Positions 51,844 through 61,357 are shown, counted from the first letter of the stretch. The stretch is DNA of 64,000 bases from CALKZN01 sp050633585 (GCA_050633585.1 JBOEGT010000015.1:30088-94087); one strand, 5' to 3'. The notes: generated from the letters alone by a model not told the origin. Numbers and translations are program-made.

Positions 51844-52335
51844 TTAATGTTTGCTGGCTTTTTTTAGCTGATTTAATAGTCTTTGTATTGAATTACGTAA
51901 TGTTTCTGATTTACAGGACTGTTTGAACTGCTCAAGTGTTGTGATGCATTCTGGGTCAATAGTTCTTTCAACTTTCTTCTGATAGTTTTCCTCTGCTAGA
52001 GCTTCCTGATGCTTTAGCATATCTGTTGCTATGAAAATATTCAGCGTTGTAATTCCTTCAATGTTATTCAACCTTAATTCTTGAAGTAATTGTTGTTGAA
52101 GGAAGCGTAAATGATTGGCAACTAACGAAGATTCGCAGGCAATAGACAGTGTGTGGGATTTTATACTTACCGGAAGGCACTTTTGTATAAAGGAGTGAGG
52201 CTTTTTTTCAGTGTGTTGGAACCCCGAGTCAGCGAGTGCTTGCCAAAAAGCTTGAATGGTTTTTAAGCGTTGAATATCTTTGCCAATTGTTGCAAATAAG
52301 CGCTGAGTGTTAAAGATGTCGGAAATGTTGTGCAT
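51844..52335 (-). CDS. dciA: DciA-like protein (DUF721)
   Basis: A 163-residue protein with the DUF721/DciA pattern: a helical N-terminal part (WQALADSGFQ…), then ANHLRFLQQQLLQELRLNNIEGITTLNIFI near residues 86-107, which matches the KH-like core. DciA is the ancestral loader of the DnaB replicative helicase. A long charged C-terminal tail (about 110-163) extends past the core. It is opposite in direction to lpxC and secA; this locus between lpxC and the M23 gene is typical for DUF721. Confidence 0.75.
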   Translation of the reverse strand: MHNISDIFNTQRLFATIGKDIQRLKTIQAFWQALADSGFQHTEKKPHSFIQKCLPVSIKSHTLSIACESSLVANHLRFLQQQLLQELRLNNIEGITTLNIFIATDMLKHQEALAEENYQKKVERTIDPECITTLEQFKQSCKSETLRNSIQRLLNQLKKASKH

Positions 52336-52352
52336 GATGGTGTACTAAAAGA

Positions 52353-52377
52353 TTGCAAAAAATTAAGGTTTTTGCAA
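52353..52377. repeat. 9-bp inverted repeat upstream of dciA
   Basis: TTGCAAAAA (52353-52361) and TTTTTGCAA (52369-52377) are exact complements around ATTAAGG. It lies 18 bp upstream of the dciA start codon, in the divergent region with the M23 gene. In the minus-strand dciA leader it could be a hairpin or an operator. Confidence 0.45.
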
Positions 52378-52471
52378 ATAAATCATCTAAATAATGAGGT
52401 TTTTCTGAGCATATTTGTCAATTAATCTCCCAAGCAATTGATTTTTATGGTTTTTTTATAATTTTCAAAAT

Positions 52472-52500
52472 TTTACAAACCTAGCGCTAATCGTTATAAT
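52472..52500 (+). promoter_or_regulatory. Sigma-70 promoter of the M23 peptidase gene
   Basis: TTTACA (52472-52477), a 17-bp spacer and TATAAT (52495-52500) form a near-consensus promoter 40 bp before the start. CTAGCG (52481-52486) and CGCTAG (52505-52510) flank the -10 as an inverted repeat, a possible operator. Confidence 0.75.
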
Positions 52501-52539
52501 TCATCGCTAGTTTATCCTACCTGTGGCCAGTTTTAATAC

Positions 52540-53457
52540 GTGAAAATAATTTTTTTAAAAGATCATGCGTCTAAGCCGAAAACGCTTAGTGTAAGCAAAG
52601 CATTTCTGGCTTTTGTGGCTGCTATGTTTATGGCGTTTGGAGGTGTGATGGTTTTTGCGGGTATGCAGTTGGCTCAAACTGACGATAGGGTTATTGAGCA
52701 TTATTCGCGTTTAGCTCCGTACAAGCTTGACCAACAAATCGCTAATGAGCAAGAAAAGCTTGATGACTTGAAGGTTTATTTAGCGAACAACCTTTCAGCA
52801 CTGAGTGCTAGGCTTGGTGGGTTGCAAGCGCAGGTGTCAAGAATTAATGCGGTTGAAAAGCGCCTTGCAGCAGCAGCGAAAATAGACATGTCTACTTTCA
52901 ATTTCGAACAAGAGCCTGCGCAAGGTGGCGAGGAATCTTTAGCCTTAGATGTTAGCGCTGTCAGCCTTTCTGACGATATTTTATCAATGGAAGCTAAGTT
53001 AGCCGAACGCGAAGTCGCTATTAAATCATTGGGCGTTTCTTTGTCTGAAATTGTATTGAAAGAAGGACAGACTCCAGAGGGAATGCCTGTGAAAAGAGGT
53101 TGGATTTCTTCTAATTATGGTTGGCGCTCTAGCCCGGTTTCTGGGAAAAGGCAATTCCATAAAGGTGTTGATATTCCAGCTAGAACAGGTGAACCAGTTA
53201 TTGCTGTTGCTGACGGTGTCGTAATAAAGTCTGAAAAACAAGCGGCGTTTGGGAATGTGATAGAAATTAACCATGGCGATGGTGTTAAAACTTTGTACGC
53301 ACATAACTCTAAAAATTTAGTATCTGTTGGTGCATCAGTTTCTAAAGGCGATAAAATTGCAGAAGTGGGATCAACGGGAAGATCAACTGGGCCTCATGTG
53401 CATTTTCAAGTCTCTAAAAATGGAAGAATTGTAGACCCTAAGCCGTTTTTGCGTTAA
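52540..53457 (+). CDS. M23 family metallopeptidase (murein hydrolase-like)
   Basis: A 305-residue inner-membrane-anchored protein with one N-terminal transmembrane helix (about 20-43), a coiled coil (about 55-105) and a LytM/M23 domain (about 185-305). The zinc ligands appear intact: HKGVDIP (His…Asp), and HVHFQV near the end, with a TLYAHNS His. It is probably an active endopeptidase or an activator for septal wall cleavage. The start is GTG 52540. It occupies the place of secM before secA; secM itself is not seen. Confidence 0.9.
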   Translation: MKIIFLKDHASKPKTLSVSKAFLAFVAAMFMAFGGVMVFAGMQLAQTDDRVIEHYSRLAPYKLDQQIANEQEKLDDLKVYLANNLSALSARLGGLQAQVSRINAVEKRLAAAAKIDMSTFNFEQEPAQGGEESLALDVSAVSLSDDILSMEAKLAEREVAIKSLGVSLSEIVLKEGQTPEGMPVKRGWISSNYGWRSSPVSGKRQFHKGVDIPARTGEPVIAVADGVVIKSEKQAAFGNVIEINHGDGVKTLYAHNSKNLVSVGASVSKGDKIAEVGSTGRSTGPHVHFQVSKNGRIVDPKPFLR

Positions 53458-53465
53458 CACCAAAG

Positions 53466-53493
53466 ATTACTGATTATTTAGTAGTGTTTTTTT
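53466..53493 (+). terminator. Weak terminator after the M23 gene
   Basis: ATTACT (53466-53471) can pair with AGTAGT (53480-53485, one G-U) around an 8-nt loop, followed by G and seven T. The short AT-rich stem makes it a weak call. Confidence 0.4.
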
Positions 53494-53534
53494 ATTTTGG
53501 CAATGACCAAAATGATTTCTTTGCTAGACTTGCA

Positions 53535-53553
53535 TAGTGATTTTTCGTCACTA
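53535..53553. repeat. Inverted repeat in the secA leader
   Basis: TAGTGA (53535-53540) and TCACTA (53548-53553) are complements around TTTTTCG, 48 bp before the secA start. A possible -35 TTGCAT (53530-53535) overlaps the left arm. It could be an operator or a leader hairpin. Confidence 0.35.
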
Positions 53554-53600
53554 AATAAGTATTTACGATTGCAAACCACAGATTGATTTAGGTTACTTAA

Positions 53601-56285
53601 GTGTTACAAAAAATATTCGGAAGTCGCAATGACCGGCAGGTCAAGCGCATGGGCAAAAAGGTTAAGGCGATTAATGCGCTTGAAACAGAGATGCAATCAT
53701 TGAGCGATGATGAGCTCAAAGCAAAGACGGCGTATTTTCGCGATCGATTATCGGCGGGTGAAAACGTTGATGATTTTTTGGTTGAAGCATTTGCTGTTGT
53801 CCGTGAAGCATCTGTCAGAACGATAGGTTTAAGGCATTATGATGAGCAATTGATTGGTGGTATCGTGCTTCATCAAGGGCAGATTGCGGAAATGCGTACT
53901 GGTGAAGGTAAAACGCTGGTTGCTACATTGCCTAGTTATTTAAATGCTTTGGCTGGCTGTGTGCATGTTATTACGGTGAATGATTACTTGGCTAGTCGCG
54001 ATGCCGCTTGGATGGGGCAAGTCTTTTCTTTTCTGGGGATTAGTGTCGGCGTTGTTGTATCAGGGCAAGATTCAGAGTCGAAGCAATCATCTTATAGTTG
54101 TGACATTGTCTATGGAACGAATAATGAGTTTGGCTTTGATTATTTGCGAGACAATATGGTTTTTGAGACGTCTCAAAAAGCGCAGCGAGAATTGAATTTT
54201 GCCGTAGTCGATGAAGTAGATTCAATCCTTATTGACGAGGCAAGGACACCGCTCATTATTTCTGGTCCAGCTGAAAGTTCAGCTGAAGTTTGTCAAAAAA
54301 TAGATGTCGTTGTCAAAAAATTAATTGTTCAAAAAGAAGAGGATGGACCAGGTGATTTTTCGTTAGATGAAAAATCAAAACAAGCTCACTTAACTGAAGA
54401 CGGGCATGAGAATGCGGAGACGTTGTTAGCTGAGGCAGGTATGTTGACCGAGGGCAGTAGCCTGTACGATCTGTCGAACATTAGCTTATTGCAGCATATT
54501 AGTTCAGCAATTCGAGCAAACCATTTGTTTCATAAGGATGTAGATTATGTCGTGAATGATGAGCAAATTGTGATAATTGATGAGTTTACAGGCCGTATGA
54601 TGGAAGGAAGACGATGGTCTGACGGTTTGCATCAAGCAATTGAAGCGAAAGAAGGTGTTAATATTCAGAACGAAAACCAAACACTTGCATCAATTACTTT
54701 TCAAAACTATTTTCGCATATACGATAAGCTGTCAGGCATGACAGGTACGGCTGATACTGAGGCGACAGAGTTTCAGCAAATTTATGGTTTAGAGGTGGTT
54801 GTTGTTCCAACACATATGGATGTTAAGCGAATTGATCAACCCGATGTGATTTATCGCACCATGCAGGAAAAATTCCTTGCGATTATTGAGGATGTTCAAG
54901 AACGTCATGTTAAGGGCCAGCCTATTTTAATAGGAACGTCCTCTATTGAGGACTCAGAGTTATTGTCAGATGCTTTTGATAAGGCAAAGTTAAAACATAG
55001 TGTATTAAATGCCAAGAACCATGCTAACGAAGCACAAATTATTGCTGAAGCGGGCAGACCTGGCTCGGTAACTATTGCAACTAATATGGCAGGGCGTGGT
55101 ACAGATATTGTTCTAGGTGGAAGCTTGGAAAGTGACCTAAGTCAACTTGAAGATGATTCAGAAAAAGAAGCGATTACATTAGATTGGCAAAATCGTAATC
55201 AGTCAGTATTAAATGCAGGTGGGTTGTATGTGATAGGTACTGAACGCCATGAATCACGCCGTGTTGATAATCAATTGCGTGGCCGTTCTGGTCGACAAGG
55301 GGATCCTGGGGAAACGCGTTTTTTCCTCTCTTTAGAAGATAATCTAATGCGTATTTTTGGTTCGGAAAAAATTTCGACAATGATGCAGCGCATTGGTATG
55401 GAGGAAGGAGAAGCGATTGAAAGTAAGCTTGTCTCTCGTGTGATTGAAAATGCTCAGCGAAAGGTAGAGGGGCATAACTTCGATATCCGTAAACAATTAC
55501 TTGAATACGATGATGTATCAAACGAGCAGCGTAAGATTGTTTACGATGAGCGTAATAATCTGATGAGTGAGGATGACGTCGAAGCTAATTTAGAGCAAAT
55601 GCGTGTTGATGTTGTCAATGAAGTGATTAGTCGCAGTATCCCGCCTGAAAGCATTGATGAGCAGTGGGATATAGAAGGTCTAGAAGACGATTTGAGGACA
55701 GACTTTGCTGTTGATTTACCTGTGCAACAATGGCTAGATGATGAAAAGACCCTTCACGAAGAGTCTATTCGTGAAAAAGTTTATGCCGAAATCATGAAGG
55801 CATATCAAGCCAAGGAAGAGATGCACGGACCTGAAGTTATGCGCCACCTTGAGAAAGCTGTGATGTTGCAAATTCTTGATACTCAGTGGAAAGAGCACTT
55901 GGCTGAGATGGATTACTTGCGTAAAGGTATTGGTTTGCGAGGTTACGCGCAAAAGAATCCTAAGCAAGAATATAAACGTGAAGCATTTAATATGTTTACG
56001 AATATGTTGGAGCGTATTAAATTTGAAGTCGTGAGTGTGCTTTCAAAAGTCCAGATACAACAAGAATCTGATTTGGAAGATATGGAGAGACAGCAGCAGA
56101 GAAATGATGCTGAGTTACAGTTTAATCATGCTGATGTGAATGAAGACGCCCAACAAAGCCATGACCCTTCCGCAGAAAATACCGTTCAAACGATGCGCCG
56201 AGAAGGTCCTAAAGTTGGTCGAAATGAGCCTTGCCCATGCGGTTCAGGTAAAAAATATAAACATTGTCATGGTAAATTGAGTTAG
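53601..56285 (+). CDS. secA: Preprotein translocase motor subunit SecA
   Basis: ATPase of 894 residues that drives proteins through SecYEG. It starts at GTG 53601 (MLQKIFGSRNDRQVKRM opening). Walker A MRTGEGKTLVATLP is near residue 102, DEVDSILIDEARTPLIISGP is the NBD1 motif, TNMAGRGTDI and RGRSGRQGDPG define NBD2, and the C-terminal zinc motif CPCGSGKKYKHCHG binds SecB or ribosomes. The acidic linker before the zinc site is variable. It is separated from argJ by 65 bp. Confidence 0.98.
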   Translation: MLQKIFGSRNDRQVKRMGKKVKAINALETEMQSLSDDELKAKTAYFRDRLSAGENVDDFLVEAFAVVREASVRTIGLRHYDEQLIGGIVLHQGQIAEMRTGEGKTLVATLPSYLNALAGCVHVITVNDYLASRDAAWMGQVFSFLGISVGVVVSGQDSESKQSSYSCDIVYGTNNEFGFDYLRDNMVFETSQKAQRELNFAVVDEVDSILIDEARTPLIISGPAESSAEVCQKIDVVVKKLIVQKEEDGPGDFSLDEKSKQAHLTEDGHENAETLLAEAGMLTEGSSLYDLSNISLLQHISSAIRANHLFHKDVDYVVNDEQIVIIDEFTGRMMEGRRWSDGLHQAIEAKEGVNIQNENQTLASITFQNYFRIYDKLSGMTGTADTEATEFQQIYGLEVVVVPTHMDVKRIDQPDVIYRTMQEKFLAIIEDVQERHVKGQPILIGTSSIEDSELLSDAFDKAKLKHSVLNAKNHANEAQIIAEAGRPGSVTIATNMAGRGTDIVLGGSLESDLSQLEDDSEKEAITLDWQNRNQSVLNAGGLYVIGTERHESRRVDNQLRGRSGRQGDPGETRFFLSLEDNLMRIFGSEKISTMMQRIGMEEGEAIESKLVSRVIENAQRKVEGHNFDIRKQLLEYDDVSNEQRKIVYDERNNLMSEDDVEANLEQMRVDVVNEVISRSIPPESIDEQWDIEGLEDDLRTDFAVDLPVQQWLDDEKTLHEESIREKVYAEIMKAYQAKEEMHGPEVMRHLEKAVMLQILDTQWKEHLAEMDYLRKGIGLRGYAQKNPKQEYKREAFNMFTNMLERIKFEVVSVLSKVQIQQESDLEDMERQQQRNDAELQFNHADVNEDAQQSHDPSAENTVQTMRREGPKVGRNEPCPCGSGKKYKHCHGKLS

Positions 56286-56350
56286 TCTGTTGGTTCTGTA
56301 TTGCTGTTTGGGCAAAACGTCACTAATAACTTTATGATTAAGGGTTTTAT

Positions 56351-57571
56351 ATGGCTGTTAACTTGATGGAGCCATCGCAATTACTCAATGTTGATGGGGT
56401 AGAGCTAGGTGTTGCTCAAGCGGGTATTCGCTATGCTGAACGCGATGATGTGTTATTGATGCGCTTCGTAGAAGGTGCATTAACGAGCGCTGTTTTTACT
56501 CAAAATGTATTTTGCGCCGCACCTGTGCATGTGGCGAAGTCCCACATTGCTTCTATGAGTCCGCGCGCGCTGTTAATTAACTCTGGAAACGCAAATGCTG
56601 TGACTGGAGATCAAGGTATGAGGGCGGCACAAGATAGTTGTTCTATGGTTGCGAAGGTGCTTGGGTGCGAGGTTAACGAAGTATTGCCTTTTTCTACAGG
56701 TGTTATTGGGGAGCAATTGCCAATGGCCGCAATGCAGTCAGGCATAGACCTTGCTGTGAAAAATCTTCAGCCAACAAACTGGTTAAATGCAGCGAAAGCC
56801 ATCATGACAACTGATACCTTGCCGAAGGCATTCAGCGAGAAAGTTGTTATTGGTGGAGAAAAAATCACGATCACTGGCATTTCTAAAGGTTCAGGTATGA
56901 TTTGCCCGAACATGGCAACCATGTTGGCATATATTGTTACGGATGCAAAAGTTAACCAGTCAACTCTCGATAAAATTACCACAAATGCGGCGAACGAGAG
57001 TTTTAATTCAATCAGCGTTGATGGAGATACTTCAACGAATGATGCTTTTGTTGTGACGGCAACGCAGTGCGCTAATAATATGATGATTAGTGAAGCATCT
57101 TCTTTAGAAAAAAAGCAGTTGCAGAGTGTTGTAACACGCGTTGCTCAAAAATTAGCTCAAGCGATTGTTCGAGATGGGGAAGGAGCTACTAAGTTTGTGG
57201 AAGTGAATGTTAGGGGTGGAGACAGTCTTGAAGATTGTGCATCTGTCGCGTACACGTTGGCTCATTCACCCTTAGTGAAGACGGCTTTATTTGCGAGTGA
57301 TCCAAATTGGGGGCGTTTACTGATGGCTATTGGAAGAGCGCCAGTCTCTAAGATGGACCCTGATAAAGTGAATGTTAGGGTGAATGGTTTAGCAATTGTT
57401 TCCTTTGGTCAGCCTGATACTTTGTACTCTGAGGAAAAAGGACAAGCGGTATTTAATGAATCGGAGTTAGTCATTGACGTCGAGCTGGGCGATTCATTAT
57501 TTCAAAAGACGGTCTGGACAACTGATTTGTCACATGAATATGTCACCATCAATGCGGAATATCGAAGCTAA
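56351..57571 (+). CDS. argJ: Glutamate N-acetyltransferase/ornithine acetyltransferase ArgJ
   Basis: A 406-residue enzyme of arginine synthesis that moves the acetyl group from acetylornithine to glutamate, making the cycle economical. It self-cleaves at a conserved Thr in KGSGMICPNMATMLAYIVTDA (about residue 192), giving alpha and beta chains. DGDTSTNDAF and GREGATKF-like DGEGATKFVEV motifs are present. Whether it also uses acetyl-CoA (bifunctional) cannot be told by eye. The order secA-argJ-mutT is widespread in Pseudomonas-like genomes. Confidence 0.95.
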   Translation: MAVNLMEPSQLLNVDGVELGVAQAGIRYAERDDVLLMRFVEGALTSAVFTQNVFCAAPVHVAKSHIASMSPRALLINSGNANAVTGDQGMRAAQDSCSMVAKVLGCEVNEVLPFSTGVIGEQLPMAAMQSGIDLAVKNLQPTNWLNAAKAIMTTDTLPKAFSEKVVIGGEKITITGISKGSGMICPNMATMLAYIVTDAKVNQSTLDKITTNAANESFNSISVDGDTSTNDAFVVTATQCANNMMISEASSLEKKQLQSVVTRVAQKLAQAIVRDGEGATKFVEVNVRGGDSLEDCASVAYTLAHSPLVKTALFASDPNWGRLLMAIGRAPVSKMDPDKVNVRVNGLAIVSFGQPDTLYSEEKGQAVFNESELVIDVELGDSLFQKTVWTTDLSHEYVTINAEYRS

Positions 57572-57615
57572 TAAAGCTTAAAATGATGCTGGTTAATTGG
57601 TTGTTAACTATTTAA

Positions 57616-58581
57616 ATGTCTCAAGGCTCTATTGAACTGAAGAAACGAATTGATGTTGCTGTTGGTGTTATCAGGCAAGGAGAAAACGTTTTAGTAGGAC
57701 AACGCCTAGTTCAGGATCGATATTTTCGAAAGTGGGAGTTTCCTGGGGGTAAGTTAGATGCCAATGAAGATCCTTTCAGTGCGTTAAAGCGAGAGTTAAG
57801 TGAAGAACTCAATGTGATTGTTTTGGCAGCAAGACCTTTGATAACGCTTGAACATGACTATCCAGATAGGCATGTTCGCTTATTTGTCTATGTTGTCAAT
57901 GATTTTGCAGGCGAGCCTGTTGGCGCAGAAGGTCAATCATTGAAATGGGTGAAGCCATCTGAGTGCTTTGACTTAGATTTTTTGGACGCTAATCTACCTA
58001 TTACAAATGCAGTTCAACTTCCGGAACAGATGTTTATCACTGATATACAGCGATATGGATTTAAAAAGACGCTGTCTGTTGTTGAAAAGTTTTGTCGTGA
58101 AGAAGAGCCTAGCTTTGCTCTTCAACTCAGGGAAGACTTTGATTCTAGGATGAAGTTAGAGGAGTGTTTGAGAGCGCTTCGTGAGGTGATGGGAAAACGT
58201 GCGATTTTTCTTAATGGTGATCCTCAAGTTGCGTTTGATCTAGGCTTTGATGGCGTTCAGTTGAATCGTCACCGGGCTAAAAAAGTTATGGGAAGAAGTG
58301 AATTGCCTGATTTTTGGGTGGGCGTTTCATGTCATGGGCAAAGTGAGTTATCGCATGCGGAAAAAGTAGCTGATTTTGCATTGCTTAGCCCTGTACAACG
58401 AACGTCAAGTCATCCTGATGAATTAGGAATGGGTTGGTCTAGGTTTGGCGTTTTGGTGCGGCAAGCGAAACTGCCTTGTTATGCGCTAGGAGGTGTGGTT
58501 ACCGAAGATATCGAAACGGCTTGGAGTTTCGGTGCACAAGGGATTGCAGCAATCTCAAGTGTTTGGTCAATTAGTGATTGA
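57616..58581 (+). CDS. mutT: Nudix hydrolase fused to thiamine-monophosphate-synthase-like domain
   Basis: A 321-residue two-domain protein. Residues 1-135 are MutT: DVAVGVIRQGENVLVGQR, then the Nudix box GGKLDANEDPFSALKRELSEEL (about 41-62). Residues about 150-321 resemble the TenI/ThiE TIM-barrel fold (GVQLNRHRAKKVMGRSELPDFWVGVSCHG, FALLSPVQRTSSHPDELGMGW, CYALGGV). MutT clears oxidised dGTP; the second domain's role is unknown. This fusion, next to argJ, is known in pseudomonads. It overlaps the convergent coaE gene by 15 bp. Confidence 0.88.
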   Translation: MSQGSIELKKRIDVAVGVIRQGENVLVGQRLVQDRYFRKWEFPGGKLDANEDPFSALKRELSEELNVIVLAARPLITLEHDYPDRHVRLFVYVVNDFAGEPVGAEGQSLKWVKPSECFDLDFLDANLPITNAVQLPEQMFITDIQRYGFKKTLSVVEKFCREEEPSFALQLREDFDSRMKLEECLRALREVMGKRAIFLNGDPQVAFDLGFDGVQLNRHRAKKVMGRSELPDFWVGVSCHGQSELSHAEKVADFALLSPVQRTSSHPDELGMGWSRFGVLVRQAKLPCYALGGVVTEDIETAWSFGAQGIAAISSVWSISD

Positions 58582-59169
58582 TGAATAGTATGTATGAAGT
58601 GCTTTTACGCGAGCTGTAATATTGTCTAGGTCCAGATCATTGTGTATATGCTCATTGGCAATGGCTAGTTTTTCAGCATCTGAGCTTTGTGATGACATGA
58701 TTTTCTCTGCAGTAACTTGATCTAATTCACTGCGTTTTTTTAGCCAATTGAGTTTTCGGTTATGAGGAGCTGTGACAACTAATACGCGGTCTACAAGTTT
58801 CTTGAAGCCTGTTTCAATGAGCAATGGGACTACAATAATGCAGTACTTATTCTCCTTCCTTTCAGCCAGTTTAATTTGGTGAAGTGTCTCCTGCCGGATA
58901 ACTGGGTGCATGATGTTATCCAGTTTTGTTTTGTTTTCAGGTGTTTGAAATGCAATTTCACGGAGTTTTGGGCGAATTAGTTGCTGATTTTGATCCAGGA
59001 TTTGCTTGCCAAAAGCCTGGGTCAGTGTATCTAGTAATGTTTGATTATCGATAAGGACATCTCGTGCGATAATGTCTGTATCTATTATTGTCACGCCAAG
59101 TGCAGAAAATGCATCAGAAACAGCGGTTTTTCCTGAGCCAATGCCTCCTGTAAGCCCGATCTTAAGCAT
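58567..59169 (-). CDS. coaE: Dephospho-CoA kinase CoaE
   Basis: A 200-residue P-loop kinase for the last step of coenzyme A synthesis. The Walker A motif GLTGGIGSGKT is at residues 5-15, followed by FSALGVTIIDTDIIARDV and a LIRPKLREIAF lid region with HPVIRQE. The order pilB-pilC-pilD-coaE on one strand is common in gammaproteobacteria. It starts 9 bp after the pilD stop and overlaps the mutT fusion end. Confidence 0.96.
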   Translation of the reverse strand: MLKIGLTGGIGSGKTAVSDAFSALGVTIIDTDIIARDVLIDNQTLLDTLTQAFGKQILDQNQQLIRPKLREIAFQTPENKTKLDNIMHPVIRQETLHQIKLAERKENKYCIIVVPLLIETGFKKLVDRVLVVTAPHNRKLNWLKKRSELDQVTAEKIMSSQSSDAEKLAIANEHIHNDLDLDNITARVKALHTYYSSITN

Positions 59170-59178
59170 AAATAATGT

Positions 59179-60054
59179 TTAAGAAATTATTTTAAAATAG
59201 CTGGCATTGATCTGTTCACCCCAAATCAATGCAATAAACCCAGCTCCAGCAATGTAAGGGCCGAAAGGAATTGTTTTTTCACTGTTTAATCGTTTAGTGA
59301 TCAGTAGTAATATGCCTACGATACTGCCTATGAATGTTGAAAGTAAAATGATTTGAGGGATATATTGCCAGCCTAGCCAAGCACCTAAAAGTGCTAATAA
59401 TTTGAAGTCGCCATAACCCATGCCTTCTTTTCCTGTGGCAATTTTAAATGCTTGGTAGACAACCCACAGGCTTAAATAACCCATGGCTGCGCCAATAATA
59501 GCGTCTGTAGGTGAAGAGAAAGCAGGAACTAAACTAATTAGCAGTCCCAGCCATAATATGGGAAAGGTTATTTCATCCAGTAAAAGTTGGTGATCTAAGT
59601 CAATGCCTGTTTGAACAATTAATGACCACGTTAAAATGATGGCGAAAAAACTTTCAATCGTGATGCCGAACTGCCAAACAACAATGCCTGTCAGGCAAGC
59701 TGTTAAGGCTTCGAATATGGGGTAGCGAATTGATATTGGTTGTTTGCAAGCAGCGCATTTGCCTCGAATGAGTAAATACCCTATTAATGGTATGTTGTGC
59801 CAAGGTTTGATTTTTACAAGGCATTTGGGGCAGTGTGACGACTTGTGAACAATGCTAGCAGGTCTTTCTGAGTCGTCTTTAGGTGCGATTTTTAGCCATT
59901 CTGTACTTTGTTCTGTCCAATCCCATTTCATGCGTTTTGGAATACGAAGGATAGCAACGTTCAAGAAGCTGCCCACCATAAGCCCCAATAGTGCAAATAG
60001 CATTATTTGCACGCTGGGTGGCAGGGCTGTTAGCGACTGCATAACAATATCCAT
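59179..60054 (-). CDS. pilD: Prepilin peptidase PilD
   Basis: Inner-membrane aspartic protease of 291 residues that cleaves and N-methylates type IV prepilins. The cytoplasmic zinc loop with two Cys pairs (CPKCLVKI…CAACKQPI), the N-terminal GLMVGSFLNVAILRIPKRM and the catalytic GYGDFKLLA motif, plus the first catalytic Asp in GIDLDHQLLLDE, are present. About eight membrane helices are expected. It lies between pilC and coaE. The pilin itself is outside the window. Confidence 0.96.
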   Translation of the reverse strand: MDIVMQSLTALPPSVQIMLFALLGLMVGSFLNVAILRIPKRMKWDWTEQSTEWLKIAPKDDSERPASIVHKSSHCPKCLVKIKPWHNIPLIGYLLIRGKCAACKQPISIRYPIFEALTACLTGIVVWQFGITIESFFAIILTWSLIVQTGIDLDHQLLLDEITFPILWLGLLISLVPAFSSPTDAIIGAAMGYLSLWVVYQAFKIATGKEGMGYGDFKLLALLGAWLGWQYIPQIILLSTFIGSIVGILLLITKRLNSEKTIPFGPYIAGAGFIALIWGEQINASYFKIIS

Positions 60055-60074
60055 GATAAGGCTAATTGGAGCGT

Positions 60075-61313
60075 TTAAATAACCGATCCAAGCTTAAAGA
60101 TAGGCATATACATTGCAAGAATCATCGTGCCGATAATTCCGCCTAAAATGACAATCATGATTGGCTCAATTAGGCTGGCAAGGTTTTCTACTGCTTCGTC
60201 AACTTCTGACTCATAGAAGTCAGCAACCTTACCGAGCATTACCTCTAACTCACCTGATTCTTCACCGCTAGAAACCATTTGAAGCATCATGTTAGGGAAT
60301 AGGCCCGTTTCTTCCATGGATTTTGCTAGTGTTTGGCCAGTTGACACTTGATTTTTAATTTCTAATACGGCTTGTTCATAAACACGGTTACCAGTCGAGG
60401 ATGCTACCGTATTCATGCCTTCTACTAAGGGAACACCTGCGCCAAATACAATGCCAAGTGTTCGTGAATAACGTGCTAATGCGGATTTTTTTAATACGAC
60501 CCCAAATATTGGAGCTCTTAATAAGGCTCTATCTACAGCAAATTTAAAACTGTCTGATCGCCTGTGAAACGCTCGAATGCCAAAAATTGCAGCAATAATG
60601 CAGCCAATAAACTTCCACCAATGTTCTTGCATCCATCGTGATAAATCTACGACTGTTCTTGTTAATGCCGGTAAATCAGCGCCAAAATCTTGGAATAGTT
60701 CTTCGAATTGAGGAATAACAAATATGAGCAGAACAATCGTGACAGCGATGGCAATGACTAACACTGAGATTGGGTATGTCATTGCAGATTTTATTTTTTT
60801 ACGAATGTATTCCATTTTTTCTTGATAGGTAGCCACTCTGTCAAGAAGTGTATCTAACTTTCCTGATTCTTCGCCCGCAGCCACTAGGCTCGTATATAAG
60901 CGATTAAAATGCAATGGATGTTTTGCTAGTGCTGAACTTAAAGATGTGCCGCTTTCAACATCGCTTGTTATACCGCCCAGTAAATTTTCAACACTTTTCT
61001 TTTCATGGCCTTTTCCAATTGCTTGCAATGATTGTGCTATGGGCATGCCCGAGCCAATCATTGTTGCCATTTGGCGAGAGGCGAAAGTGATATCTTCCGC
61101 AGCGACAGGCTTTCCTTGAGAAAAGAGGGGTTTAGATTTTTTCTTGAGGGATGTGGTGCGAATATTCTTGATTCGAAGTTTCTTTTTTGCATCGCTAATG
61201 GAGCTTGCGATAATTTCGCCTTTTACATCTTTTCTTCCAGCGCTAATCCCTTTCCATACATAGGTAGTGGTTTTGGGGGCTCTATTTTTTGTTTTTTTAT
61301 CTCTTTCAGCCAT
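60075..61313 (-). CDS. pilC: Type IV pilus inner-membrane platform protein PilC
   Basis: A 412-residue platform protein with two T2SF (GspF) domains (about 75-200 and 280-405). The first carries FASRQMATMIGSGMPIAQSLQAI and the second YSRTLGIVFGAGVPLVEGMN. Three membrane helices are visible (about 180-200, 230-245 and 385-405). It turns ATPase motion from PilB and PilT-type motors into pilus assembly and retraction. It follows pilB by 44 bp. Confidence 0.95.
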   Translation of the reverse strand: MAERDKKTKNRAPKTTTYVWKGISAGRKDVKGEIIASSISDAKKKLRIKNIRTTSLKKKSKPLFSQGKPVAAEDITFASRQMATMIGSGMPIAQSLQAIGKGHEKKSVENLLGGITSDVESGTSLSSALAKHPLHFNRLYTSLVAAGEESGKLDTLLDRVATYQEKMEYIRKKIKSAMTYPISVLVIAIAVTIVLLIFVIPQFEELFQDFGADLPALTRTVVDLSRWMQEHWWKFIGCIIAAIFGIRAFHRRSDSFKFAVDRALLRAPIFGVVLKKSALARYSRTLGIVFGAGVPLVEGMNTVASSTGNRVYEQAVLEIKNQVSTGQTLAKSMEETGLFPNMMLQMVSSGEESGELEVMLGKVADFYESEVDEAVENLASLIEPIMIVILGGIIGTMILAMYMPIFKLGSVI

Positions 61314-61357
61314 GGTCCTAACTTATCAGACAGTATGTTTCAGTGTAAATAAATTTT

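Noticed and set aside
51844..52335. SecM-like arrest peptide near secA
   Set aside because: The minus-strand gene matches DUF721/DciA, and the plus-strand gene before secA is an M23 peptidase. No proline-terminated arrest motif was seen.
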